Origin: Palsa-295 sp963814855
Lineage (GTDB): Bacteria; Acidobacteriota; Terriglobia; Acidiferrales; UBA7541
Assembly: GCA_963814855.1 (NCBI GenBank)
Contig: CAWFEL010000007.1
Coordinates: 1 to 64,000 of the forward strand
Direction of reading: 5' to 3'
Length of the DNA: 64,000 nucleotides
The notes under the pieces: model-generated
The model's input: only the letters and a program-made list of their open reading frames with translations
Told to the model about the DNA's origin: nothing
The model's database searches: none
In this document: positions 42,129 to 51,130 of the stretch, piece by piece
Layout: each line of letters opens with the position of its first letter
Numbering within the stretch: position 1 is the stretch's first letter
Position numbers and translations under genes: made by a program

Positions 42129-42839
42129 ATGCTACGTAAGTCAATATTTGTCGTTTGTCTCACGCTCGTCACCGCAACTTTTTGTGCGGCGAACAATAAG
42201 GAACAACAGCGCCTGGCGAATGCCGGCACTGTCATGCAGGAAATAATGAATATCCCTGACAACATTCCTCAACAGGTAATCGAAAAGGCTGAATGCGTGA
42301 TCGTGTTCCCGTCCGTTCTGAAGGCGGCGTTCGTGGTCGGCGCAAGCTACGGCCGCGGTGCCATGGTTTGCAGGTCGGGCGAGAATTTTAGGGGACCATG
42401 GGGCGCGCCTGCGATGATGGCGCTCGAAGGCGGCAGCTTTGGATTCCAAATCGGCGGACAGGCGACGGATCTGGTCTTGCTGATCATGAATGACAGCGGC
42501 GCGAAGTCCATTCTCGAGAGCAAAGTCAAGCTGGGCGGCGATGCTTCCGTTGCAGCGGGTCCCGTGGGCCGCGATGCGGCGGCGAATACCGATGCGTTCA
42601 TGCGAGCAGAGATTCTGAGCTACTCGCGCACGCGAGGCCTTTTTGCGGGAATTTCCCTCGAAGGTTCCACGCTTCGCCCCGATGACGATGCGAGCGCGGA
42701 CGTCTATGGACGTAAACTGACGGCAAAGGAAATCATACTGGGCGGAAATGTCCGGATTCCAGCGTCGGGTCGCCATCTGGATGCCGTGCTACAGAAGGGT
42801 TCACCGCACAACGAGTCGAAAGAATCCGCAAAGGACTAA
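42129..42839 (+). CDS. SYLF (YSC84-like) lipid-binding domain protein
   Basis: A 236-residue exported protein: signal peptide (FVVCLTLVTATFCAAN) and a SYLF domain with IPQQVIEKAECVIVFPSVLK, ASYGRGAMVCR, AMMALEGGSFGFQIGGQATD and TRGLFAGISLEGSTLRPD. SYLF domains bind phosphoinositides in eukaryotes; bacterial members are periplasmic and unassigned. The 3' end of the gene lies within a dispersed 100-nt repeat (42818-42917). Confidence 0.92.
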   Translation: MLRKSIFVVCLTLVTATFCAANNKEQQRLANAGTVMQEIMNIPDNIPQQVIEKAECVIVFPSVLKAAFVVGASYGRGAMVCRSGENFRGPWGAPAMMALEGGSFGFQIGGQATDLVLLIMNDSGAKSILESKVKLGGDASVAAGPVGRDAAANTDAFMRAEILSYSRTRGLFAGISLEGSTLRPDDDASADVYGRKLTAKEIILGGNVRIPASGRHLDAVLQKGSPHNESKESAKD

Positions 42840-42917
42840 GTGTTGAATAGCTGAAGTTCTGTGTTGGCCGGGCTGGGGGTTCAGCGAAGGTCGTTCCTTC
42901 GAACTTCCTGTCCGGCC
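42818..42917. repeat. Dispersed structured element, copy 1
   Basis: Starts GAAAG..TCCGCAAAGGACT in the last codons of the SYLF gene and ends with a 52-nt fold (42866-42917): outer GGCCGG / CCGGCC arms and inner GGTTC / GAACT-type pairing around AGCGAAGGT. It matches 47594-47691, also placed after a gene. Presumably a mobile or regulatory 3' element; class unknown. Confidence 0.65.
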
Positions 42918-43304
42918 ACATTTGTTTTTACGGCAAGGGAATTCGCAACATTCATCGAAATTTGGTTTAACACAACCTTCTAATAATTCCGGTTCCGGAA
43001 CCGCCCCATCGCGATTGTTCCATTTCGAACTTGGACTTCACGGCTCTTCGTTCGTTACCTGATTGATTCTTCGCATACTTCGAGCAAGTTCGGTCTCCAC
43101 GCCGCTGGTGCTGTACGTGCTCTCTGCACCCTGAAATTGGCGATCTTCAGTTTAGAAGTGTCGCCAGCCGGGAGTGAATTTTTGCGAAGTGTTTGCACAA
43201 TCGTTGTGTGAGTCCGGCCTGTCTGAAGTTCCGCGACCTTAGTCCACTGCGCTATCGCCCATCGCGAATATGAACGAACCGTCGCCGAGTAAAGGGGAGT
43301 GCAA
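42918..43304. other. Intergenic region, no gene seen
   Basis: Nearly 390 nt between the dispersed element and the Ig-like lipoprotein gene. It contains a GGTTCCGGAACC palindrome (about 42990-43001) and an AT-richer patch (42960-42985) that could host a promoter. I see no ORF with a ribosome-binding site except the next gene. Confidence 0.45.
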
Positions 43305-45497
43305 ATGAAGGCAAACAAAGCCACCACACTAAGCTTCCAAAGCCTTGCGATAGCGTTCGTGCTCACCGTGATTTTGTCCGGATGCGGCAGACAGCAAACG
43401 TTGGGTCCGGTAACACCGCTAGTCGTGTCCACAGTGCCAGCGAACGGCGCCGCGGGGGTGCCGATGGCACAGACGATCTCGGCGACATTCAATGAGGCGA
43501 TGAACGCCGCAACGATAGACGCGTCAACCGTTACGGTGACGGGCCCAGGCGGCGCTCCGGTAACTGGCACAGTGGCGTTCTCCGGAAAAACAGCAACGTT
43601 TGCACCGACCGCCGCTCTTGCACCCGGCACGCTTTATACCGGGACGATCACGACGGGAGCGGCGAATCCAACAGGGACCGGCCTCGCAAGCAACTTTGTG
43701 TGGACCTTTACGACGGGGACGATCCCGACGGTCGTCGCCACGATTCCCCTGAACGGGGCGACCAACGTGGCCCTCAACCAGAAAATTATCGCGACCTTTA
43801 GTCAGGCCATGAACTCCGCGACGGTTATCGCTCCGGGGGCGTTCGCGCTCGCGGTGACCGGCGGTGCAGCCGTGCCGGGAACGGTCACGTATGTGGCAGC
43901 GACGAACACGGCGACGTTTACGCCTACGGCGAATTTGCTGCCCAGCACTCAATACACAGCCACCATAAATACGTCGGCGCAAAGTGCAACGGGAAACGTC
44001 CTCGCAAGCAACTTTGTTTGGAGTCTTACAACTGGTTTGACCACGAATGCGACGCCGCCAAGAGTGATCGCCACCAACCCAGCGTCGGGAACAGGAGGCG
44101 TCGCCGCGAATCAAAGAATCGCCGCAACCTTCAGCGAAGTGATGGACCCGGCAACTATTACGGCACCAGGCACATTTACAGTGGCAGTGGCCGGAGCAGG
44201 CGGCGCCGCTGTCCCGGGAACCGTCAGCTATTCCTTCTCGACAGCGGTCTTCACTCCGACCGCGAACCTGCCGCCTAGCACTCAGTTCACGGCCACGATT
44301 ACAAATGCCGCCGAGGACCTCAGCGGCAATGCATTAGTAGCTGGTGGTGTGCCGAATCCGTGGAGCTTCACAACAAGTGCGGCTCCGGATAACACGCCGC
44401 CGACGATCACTCTCACGAATCCAGCGAGCGCGGCGCCCAACGTCGTGCTTAACCAGACGGTGAACGCGACGTTCAGTGAAGCGATGGACCCAGTAACGAT
44501 TCTCAGTCCCGGTACATTTACCGTGGCGGTGGCTGGACCTGGAGGCGCAGCAGTCGCCGGAAACGTTACCTACGACACCGTGAGTCAGATTGCGACCTTT
44601 ATGCCCTTGGCCAACCTCGCGGCTACTACCCAATACACCGCTACGATCACAAATGCCGCGACGGATTTGGCCGGAAATCCACTCGCAGTTGGGGTCGCAC
44701 CGAATCCATGGAATTTCACCACCGGCGCTTCCGTCGGCCCGGTGGCGCCCAATCTTGGGGTGGCTGCTACTTTCGGATCTCTGGGGGGCGGCGCGGGCAT
44801 AACCAACGAGGGACTCAATACCGTGATTAACGGGGATATTGGCACCACTGGTGCTTCCACGCTGCTGACTGGATTCCACGATGCTGGTCCAGGATGCACT
44901 TACACGGAAACGCCGCTCAACGTAGGATTGGTGAACGGGAACATAGACACCGCACCTCCGCCTCCCACTGTCGGGTGTCCGTCCGAAGGCACCGCGGCCA
45001 CTTTGTTGATCGCGACCCAGGCCGCAAGCGACGCGATGACCGCATTCATCAATCTTTCTCCTGCGTCGCGGCCCGGAGGAACCGATCCCGGTGCAGGCCA
45101 ACTGGGCGGTCTCGTTCTCGCTCCCGGGACATACGAAGCCGCAGGCGGCTCGTTCATGATCACCGGATCGGACCTGAGTCTCGACGCCCAAGGCAATGCA
45201 AACGCAGTCTGGGTATTCCAGATGGCGAGCACGCTGACCGTCGGCGGTCCCGGAGCACCGCGCAGCATCATTCTGATCAACGGAGCGCAGGCCAAGAACG
45301 TCTTCTGGCAGGTGGGCAGCATGGCAACGATCAACGCGGCAGGAGGAGGCACGATGGTCGGCACCATTATCGCGTCCGCAGGAGTCACGTTCTCGACGGC
45401 CGGCAATGCTGCGATCACGACGCTGGATGGCAGAGCGTTGGGACTCAACGCGTCCGTGACCATGGTCAACACAGTGATCAACGTCCCGGCTCCTTAA
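43305..45497 (+). CDS. Lipoprotein with four Big_5 Ig-like domains and a DUF3494 (ice-binding-like) domain
   Basis: A 730-residue lipoprotein: signal with lipobox LSGC near residue 28. Four tandem repeats of about 100 residues follow, each with the form VxxTxPxxGAxxVxxNQxIxATFSExMDPxTI ... TPTANLxPxTQYTATI, the SbsA/Big_5 Ig-like pattern. Residues about 485-730 form a DUF3494 domain (LGVAATFGSLGGGAGITNEG, NGDIGTTGAS, LAPGTYEAAGGSFMIT, NVFWQVGSMATI, GTIIASAGVTF), the fold of bacterial ice-binding proteins. GGGGAG precedes ATG 43305. The likely role is a surface adhesin; ice binding cannot be claimed from sequence alone. Confidence 0.9.
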   Translation: MKANKATTLSFQSLAIAFVLTVILSGCGRQQTLGPVTPLVVSTVPANGAAGVPMAQTISATFNEAMNAATIDASTVTVTGPGGAPVTGTVAFSGKTATFAPTAALAPGTLYTGTITTGAANPTGTGLASNFVWTFTTGTIPTVVATIPLNGATNVALNQKIIATFSQAMNSATVIAPGAFALAVTGGAAVPGTVTYVAATNTATFTPTANLLPSTQYTATINTSAQSATGNVLASNFVWSLTTGLTTNATPPRVIATNPASGTGGVAANQRIAATFSEVMDPATITAPGTFTVAVAGAGGAAVPGTVSYSFSTAVFTPTANLPPSTQFTATITNAAEDLSGNALVAGGVPNPWSFTTSAAPDNTPPTITLTNPASAAPNVVLNQTVNATFSEAMDPVTILSPGTFTVAVAGPGGAAVAGNVTYDTVSQIATFMPLANLAATTQYTATITNAATDLAGNPLAVGVAPNPWNFTTGASVGPVAPNLGVAATFGSLGGGAGITNEGLNTVINGDIGTTGASTLLTGFHDAGPGCTYTETPLNVGLVNGNIDTAPPPPTVGCPSEGTAATLLIATQAASDAMTAFINLSPASRPGGTDPGAGQLGGLVLAPGTYEAAGGSFMITGSDLSLDAQGNANAVWVFQMASTLTVGGPGAPRSIILINGAQAKNVFWQVGSMATINAAGGGTMVGTIIASAGVTFSTAGNAAITTLDGRALGLNASVTMVNTVINVPAP

Positions 45498-45592
45498 CGG
45501 AAATTATTTGAGAGGGAAGCACGGGCCCGCTTGACAGACGCGAAGCAAAGATCTTCGCTCCGCAGCCGTTCCGCACCATTCAGGAGGCGACG

Positions 45593-47551
45593 ATGAGATT
45601 GGAAGCACGAGTGATTGTGACGATGGCGATTGCTTTCCTGCTAGCGCCTGCGCTACGTGCCGGCGACGATGCAAATTCGGCGACAACCACGAAAGAGGTT
45701 GAGCCTGCCACCTCCGCCGTCGCGCCTTCCGAAGCTGCGGAGACTAGGCCGACCAGTGTTACCCCGCCACCCGTGGGATTTTCAACAAACACGCAATCAC
45801 ATTCCGGAGCAGTTGCAGAGCCAGCCAGCGCCACGCACACATGGTACGCAACGGATTACGACAGTCCAAGGTTCGAGCTGTTTGTGGGTTATTCGTACAT
45901 CGGGGCTGCTCCGAGGAGCGACCGAAACCGAGTCGTAGGATTGCACGGTGGCAGCGAGTCCTTGGCCTTCAACCTGAATAAATACTTCGGGATCGTCGGC
46001 GACTTTGGCGCCTATGAGAGCGATCACCTCACGTTTGGAGGTGCACCTCCGATTAATGTGCATGCCGATGGGAGTGCCTTCAGTTACATGTTCGGTCCGC
46101 GCGTATCCTTTCGAAGCGGCAGGCTCACTCCCTTCGCCCAATATCTGCTCGGAGGTCTGTACGCCACGCGTGTGAAGCTCCCCGGCTGCTCTGGTGGCGC
46201 GGTTTGCACGGCTCTTCCTTCAGATAACGCGTTTGCCATGACCGCAGGTGGCGGAGTTGATGTCACCCTGACGCGCCACTTCGCGCTGCGTCTTATTCAA
46301 GCCGAATACATGTTCACGCGGTTCAGAGATCCCACTTCCAGCACGGGGCAAACGGTAAGACAGAATGACGTGCGCCTTTCTACGGGAATCGTGTTTCGTA
46401 TGGGAGGCAACCCTCCCCCTCCGCCACCCGCCGGGCCGCCTGTGGCCTCGTGTTCAGCCGACAAGAGCATGGTCTACCTGGGATCGGGCGAGGTGGTGGT
46501 AGTGCGAGTGAATGCGAGCGACGCCGGCAATAATCCTCTGACGTACTCGTGGACTGCGAGCGATGGCGCCATCGATGGCTCTGGCCCCGTAGTGCGGTGG
46601 AACTCCTCCGGTGTAGCCGTGGGTCCACGCATGGTGAGAGTGCGAGTGGACAATGGGAGAGGCGGGTCGGCGGAATGCTCCGCAGAAATTCGCGTGGTGC
46701 CGCAGCCGAATCACCCGCCCACAATGATTTGCTCCGCGGACCCCAGCTCAGTATCTGTGGGCGACTCCGTACTAATTACCGCGACGGCGAGCGATCCGGA
46801 CAATGACCCACTGACTCACAGCTGGGAAACGACTGGGGGAAGGCTTACCGGCTCAGGGCCGTCTGTGAGGCTTGATACATCCGGCCTCAAACCGCATGGG
46901 TACACGGTGAACGGCCACGTGAATGATGGCCGAGGCGGCACCGCCGATTGTTCGGTGAACGTGGACGTGCAGCGTTCGGCAGCGGAAAGGCAGCTGGAAG
47001 CGAGGCTTTCCCTCCACAGCATCTATTTTCAGACTGCTCGGCCGTCGGAGAAGAATCCCGGCGGCGGTCTGGTCGAAAGCCAGCAGGAGGTCCTCGCGTC
47101 TCTCGCGACCGACTTCGCGATGTATCTTACCTTCGAGCCAGATGCCCACTTGATTCTCAGTGGCCACGCGGACCCTCGCGGATCGGTCGAGTACAACAAG
47201 GGCCTCACGCAGCGACGAGTGGACCGTGCCAAGAGCTTTCTGGTCGAACACGGAGTTCCCTCCGGCACTATTGACGTTCAGTCCTTTGGCAAGGAAGACG
47301 AACTGACTCCGGACCAGGTGAAGCAACAGATGCAGGATAATCCGCACCTTAGCGCGGGTGACCGCCAGAAAATGTTGGACAATTTTCAGGCAATCCTGCT
47401 GGCCAATAATCGGCGCGTGGACGTGTCCCTGAGCACGACTGGTCAACAGTCTGTTCGCCGATATCCGTTTAATGCGAGAGATGCCCTCGCGCTGATCAGC
47501 ACGAAGGGAGTTGAGAAGGAGCCAGCGGCCAAGAGGAAGCCCAAGGAATGA
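45593..47551 (+). CDS. OmpA family outer-membrane protein with PKD-like repeats
   Basis: A 652-residue exported protein. Signal peptide (VTMAIAFLLAPALRAG), a short linker, an eight-strand-type barrel at about residues 90-270 (RFELFVGYSYIGAAP ... RLSTGIVFRMGG), a Pro-rich hinge, two Ig/PKD-like repeats (NNPLTYSWTASDG, NDPLTHSWETTGG) and a C-terminal OmpA peptidoglycan-binding domain (HLILSGHADPRGSVEYNKGL, RRVDRAKSFL). It should tether the outer membrane to the wall. CAGGAGG precedes the ATG by 6-7 nt. Confidence 0.92.
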   Translation: MRLEARVIVTMAIAFLLAPALRAGDDANSATTTKEVEPATSAVAPSEAAETRPTSVTPPPVGFSTNTQSHSGAVAEPASATHTWYATDYDSPRFELFVGYSYIGAAPRSDRNRVVGLHGGSESLAFNLNKYFGIVGDFGAYESDHLTFGGAPPINVHADGSAFSYMFGPRVSFRSGRLTPFAQYLLGGLYATRVKLPGCSGGAVCTALPSDNAFAMTAGGGVDVTLTRHFALRLIQAEYMFTRFRDPTSSTGQTVRQNDVRLSTGIVFRMGGNPPPPPPAGPPVASCSADKSMVYLGSGEVVVVRVNASDAGNNPLTYSWTASDGAIDGSGPVVRWNSSGVAVGPRMVRVRVDNGRGGSAECSAEIRVVPQPNHPPTMICSADPSSVSVGDSVLITATASDPDNDPLTHSWETTGGRLTGSGPSVRLDTSGLKPHGYTVNGHVNDGRGGTADCSVNVDVQRSAAERQLEARLSLHSIYFQTARPSEKNPGGGLVESQQEVLASLATDFAMYLTFEPDAHLILSGHADPRGSVEYNKGLTQRRVDRAKSFLVEHGVPSGTIDVQSFGKEDELTPDQVKQQMQDNPHLSAGDRQKMLDNFQAILLANNRRVDVSLSTTGQQSVRRYPFNARDALALISTKGVEKEPAAKRKPKE

Positions 47552-47593
47552 GGGGAAGCGCGCCAAAGAACCGCCCGACACTGACAACCGGGC

Positions 47594-47691
47594 GAAAGCG
47601 TCCGCAAAGGACTCGACGATAAAGGCCATGCTCCGCGTCGGCCGGGATGGGAGTTCAGCGAAGGTTGTCACTTGGAATTCCCATGCTGGCC
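47594..47691. repeat. Dispersed structured element, copy 2
   Basis: Aligns with 42818-42917: GAAAGCGTCCGCAAAGGACT, then a 52-nt fold (47640-47691) with arms GGCC / GGCC and ATGGGAGTTC / GAATTCCCAT. Both folded parts are exactly 52 nt long. It starts 43 nt after the OmpA-family stop. Confidence 0.65.
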
Positions 47692-47778
47692 ATTTTCATT
47701 TGAATCGTGTCTGTCCCAGTCCGCCGAGAGAAATATCGGTTTCGTTGACGCTCATTGTTGGCTATCTTAGTTCTCGGC

Positions 47779-49911
47779 ATGATTCCTACCCGGCATTTCC
47801 AAATCCTTAAAGCGATATTTCCGCTGATTGTCCTGGCGGCCATCTTCACTCTTGTTCCCAATCCCGCAATGGGACAGCAAAAGGCTGCCGGTGAAAAATG
47901 CCCTCCTCCCACGCGCACGGATGACGTAGTCGAAACGATTCACGGCGTCTCTGTCGCTGACCCCTACCGCTGGCTCGAAGATCAGAATAGCCCGGAGACC
48001 CGCTCCTGGATTGATGCCCAGGACCGCTGCACAGACGTGGTTCTCGGCGCCTTTCCGGGCCGGGCACAGATTGCCAAACGCCTCACCGAGTTGATGAAAG
48101 TGGATACAATTGGGCTTCCCGTGGAACGCAACGGCTACTACTTCTTCATGAAGCGCCGCTCGGACCAGGACTTGTTCGTCATTTACCGGCGGAAGGGTCT
48201 TCATGGCGATGACGAAGTTCTCGTGGATCCCCAGCCGATGAGCGCTGATCATTCCGCGAGCGTGTCGTTAATGGATGTCTCCCACGACGGTTCGCTGGTC
48301 GCCTACAGCGTTCGCGCCGGCGGCCAGGATGAGGTTACCGTCCATTTCCTCGATCCGGCGACACGCAAGGAATTGCCCGATCAACTCGCTAAGGCGGACT
48401 ACTTCGGTCTATCTATCCAGCCGAATAATCGCGGGGCGTACTATGGGCGAACTACTGCCGAGGGACCGCGGGTGTACCACCACTCGATGGGTTCCGGCGT
48501 CACCGCGGACACAGAAATCTTCGGAAAGGGCTACGGCCCCGAAAAAATCATTTCGGCCAGTTTGTCGGAAGACGGTCGCTACCTTTTGATCGAAGTTTAT
48601 TATGGTTCGGGGAACAGCCGCTCCGAACTCTATTTCCAGGACGTCGAAAAAGGCGGACCGATCAAGCCAATCGTGAATGATCTCGATTTTCACTTCGATG
48701 GAGAAATCGAAGGCGGCGCCCTGTACATCTCCACCAACTGGAAAGCCCCCAAGTGGCGTGTCTTCCGCGTGGACCCGCAAAATCCCGCCCGCGAAGCTTG
48801 GAAGGAAATCATCCCCGAATCCGACGCCGCAATTTCCGGATTCAGTCTTTGCGGTGGAAGAATACTGGTGCAGTACATCCGCAACGCGGTTTCGCAACTT
48901 AGGATATTCGATCCGGACGGAAAGCCCGCTGCTGAGATCACCCTTCCGGCGCTGGGAGCGGTGGGGGGAGCCAGCGGAGCGTGGGATCTGCAGGACGCTT
49001 TCCTGGACTTTCAGTCATTCAACATTCCCTACGGCGTTTACCACGTTGACGTGCGCACCGGAAAGCTCGAAGCCTGGGCCGCTCCCAAGGTGCCGCTCGA
49101 CAGCAATGCCTACACGGTCGAGCAAGTCTGGTATGAGTCCAAAGACAAAACGCGTATCCCAATGTTCTTGTTCTATAAGAAAGGTCTGAAGCAAGACGGC
49201 CGTCGCCCCACCTGGCTCACCGGTTACGGAGGCTTTGACGTGAGCTCGACTCCCTGGTTTGATGAGCCTGCCATCGAATGGGCCGACGCGGGTGGAATTT
49301 ACGCAGTGGCTAACTTGCGGGGTGGTGGTGAGTTCGGCGAAAAATGGCATGACGCGGGAATGATGGAGAAAAAGCAGAACGTTTTTGATGATTTTGTTTC
49401 CGCCGCCGAATGGTTAATTGCCAAGGGATACACGAACTCCACGAAGCTGGCAATCGAAGGCGGGAGCAATGGCGGACTTCTAGTCGGCGCGACGCTTACG
49501 CAGAGACCCGATTTGGTACAAGCGGTAGTCTGTGAATATCCGCTCCTCGACATGTTGCGCTACCACAAGTTTTTAGACGGGCCATACTGGGTTCCAGAAT
49601 ATGGCTCGGCGGACGACGCCGCACAGTTCAAATACCTCTACGCCTATTCGCCCTATCAAAATGTAAAGCAGGGCACGAAGTATCCCGCCGTCCTTTTTAT
49701 AACTGGTGACGGCGACACTCGAGTCGCACCGTTGCACGCGCGGAAAATGACGGCGCGGCTGCAGGCGGCCACAAGCTCCGACCGTTCGATTCTGTTGCTG
49801 TATGACACGAAGTCCGGACATTCGGGCGGGCGTCCCCTAAGCAAACAAATTGAAGAACGCACCAACGTCCTGAGTTTTTTCTTCCTGGAGCTCGGAGTTA
49901 GCTCGAACTAG
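47779..49911 (+). CDS. Secreted prolyl oligopeptidase (S9A)
   Basis: A 710-residue exported serine peptidase cleaving after proline in short peptides. Signal peptide (LKAIFPLIVLAAIFTLVP, cleavage near MGQQ), then ISVADPYRWLED-type N-terminus (GVSVADPYRWLEDQNSPET), a beta-propeller, and the catalytic domain with ANLRGGGEFGEKWHDAG, nucleophile in IEGGSNGGLLVGA, Asp in ITGDGDTRVAPLHA and His in KSGHSGGRP. Start at ATG 47779; a TTG at 47755 is possible. Confidence 0.95.
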   Translation: MIPTRHFQILKAIFPLIVLAAIFTLVPNPAMGQQKAAGEKCPPPTRTDDVVETIHGVSVADPYRWLEDQNSPETRSWIDAQDRCTDVVLGAFPGRAQIAKRLTELMKVDTIGLPVERNGYYFFMKRRSDQDLFVIYRRKGLHGDDEVLVDPQPMSADHSASVSLMDVSHDGSLVAYSVRAGGQDEVTVHFLDPATRKELPDQLAKADYFGLSIQPNNRGAYYGRTTAEGPRVYHHSMGSGVTADTEIFGKGYGPEKIISASLSEDGRYLLIEVYYGSGNSRSELYFQDVEKGGPIKPIVNDLDFHFDGEIEGGALYISTNWKAPKWRVFRVDPQNPAREAWKEIIPESDAAISGFSLCGGRILVQYIRNAVSQLRIFDPDGKPAAEITLPALGAVGGASGAWDLQDAFLDFQSFNIPYGVYHVDVRTGKLEAWAAPKVPLDSNAYTVEQVWYESKDKTRIPMFLFYKKGLKQDGRRPTWLTGYGGFDVSSTPWFDEPAIEWADAGGIYAVANLRGGGEFGEKWHDAGMMEKKQNVFDDFVSAAEWLIAKGYTNSTKLAIEGGSNGGLLVGATLTQRPDLVQAVVCEYPLLDMLRYHKFLDGPYWVPEYGSADDAAQFKYLYAYSPYQNVKQGTKYPAVLFITGDGDTRVAPLHARKMTARLQAATSSDRSILLLYDTKSGHSGGRPLSKQIEERTNVLSFFFLELGVSSN

Positions 49912-49973
49912 AGAAGAGCCGAAGACCGCATGCCCTTCGACTCGCCCAAAATGCGGGCTCGCTCAGGACAAAG

Positions 49974-49988
49974 TTTCGCTTCGCGAAA
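49974..49988 (-). terminator. Weak terminator downstream of ssrA
   Basis: On the minus strand TTTCGCGAAGCGAAA forms a short hairpin followed by CTTTGTCC, 4 nt after the tmRNA 3' end. The stem is short and the T-run poor. Confidence 0.35.
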
Positions 49989-49991
49989 TTT

Positions 49992-50343
49992 TGGAGGCGG
50001 GGGGAGTTGAACCCCCGTCCGAGAAACCTTGCAACCCGAAGACTACATGCTTGTCCCGTTCCGATGGTTTCACCGAGGGAACTCAGAGCGGGCAAGACGC
50101 GCCCTCGGCTAGTCCGATGATCTCGCCGCCGAATTACGGACCGAAACTCGACAGCCAACCTACTGTGTGACGCCTCATCCCAAACGCGTAGGTGACGCCT
50201 GGGGAGACGCGCAGCTTACTTTTGGTTAGGCTGCGAGAGCCAACTGTGAGTTGCCAGTTGTTGTTTTTCCACGCGATTGCGGGCACGTGGAGCCCGGCAT
50301 GCCTTCGAGCAGCGGCAGTTTCCGTCGAAACCGTGTCGCCCCC
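49992..50343 (-). ncRNA. ssrA: Transfer-messenger RNA (tmRNA)
   Basis: Rescues stalled ribosomes and tags the nascent chain for proteolysis. On the minus strand the 5' end GGGGGCGACACGGTTTCGACGG (split here across acceptor and the conserved TTCGAC) pairs through a 7-bp acceptor stem (plus 50337-50343 with 49993-49999, one G-U) with the 3' end. The T-arm is GGGGGTTCAACTCCCCC. The tag frame (plus 50270 down to 50226) reads GKTTTGNSQLALAA then TAA, close to the Bacillus subtilis tag GKTNSFNQNVALAA. CCA is not encoded. One-piece gene, 352 nt. Confidence 0.95.
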
Positions 50344-50436
50344 GTTGGAGAGTCCAGAATACCACTTCGGGCGAGCATGGCGCAAAACGGCGGCCCTAGA
50401 GTTATCCGGCATGCATAGTTTCGCGGGCTGGCGCGG

Positions 50437-50940
50437 CTAGCGCGTCAGGAAAGCGATCAGCGGGGCGTAATTCGGATATTGAGCGCTCAGCGCGTCGCGC
50501 TTGCCGGGTTCGTAGTCCGTAGGGTCGAAGCCGGGCGACATGGTCGTGCCCATTAGCGCGTACTTCCCGCCCGGAGCGAGGCGGGACCCTTGCCACGTTC
50601 CCCCTGCGACGGCGTGTTGCACGCGCATCCCTGCGAGAATGTCCTGCCCCAGGAGCACCGCCTCCGCAGCTCCGTCGGGCTTGAGCATCAGCATCTCGAC
50701 TGGATCGCCCAGATAGAAGTGGTACACCTCGTCGCCCTTCAGCCGGTGCATTGCGGAGAACGTGTCGGGCGTCAGCATGTAGTAGATGGCCGTCGAGAGG
50801 CCCCGCTCGCCTTGATAGCAGGGTGAGAGTGAGGGCACCTCGAGCGTATATTTCGAGCGATACGACTCGACGAAGTGGCCTCCCTCGACAGGGAGGGGCT
50901 GAAGCTTCAACAAATCCTGAATCTGCCTGGCGGTCAACAT
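50437..50940 (-). CDS. Cupin protein, DUF985 family
   Basis: A 167-residue cytoplasmic cupin: PLPVEGGHFVESYRSKY, TAIYYMLTPDTFSAMHRLKGDEVYHFYLGDPVEML, and a C-terminal GTTMSPGFDPTDYEPGKRD, all typical of DUF985. The His/Glu positions of a cupin metal site are present (MHRLKGDEVYHF). Related proteins bind or isomerise sugars, but the substrate here is unknown. Confidence 0.88.
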   Translation of the reverse strand: MLTARQIQDLLKLQPLPVEGGHFVESYRSKYTLEVPSLSPCYQGERGLSTAIYYMLTPDTFSAMHRLKGDEVYHFYLGDPVEMLMLKPDGAAEAVLLGQDILAGMRVQHAVAGGTWQGSRLAPGGKYALMGTTMSPGFDPTDYEPGKRDALSAQYPNYAPLIAFLTR

Positions 50941-51130
50941 CGAGACTGAAATTCCCCCCGTTTGGAGTCACGAAGATACGAACCCAGGGCAGGGAAGGCA
51001 AGCAAAACCTCCGCCCGGATGGCATCCGTCAGCCGCGAGCCTGCCTGCTGCACAGGCAGGAACGGGTTGCGGGAATGCCAGTTGACACCCCCTGATACCG
51101 TTTCCATAATCTGAAAAGGGTAGGAATCCC

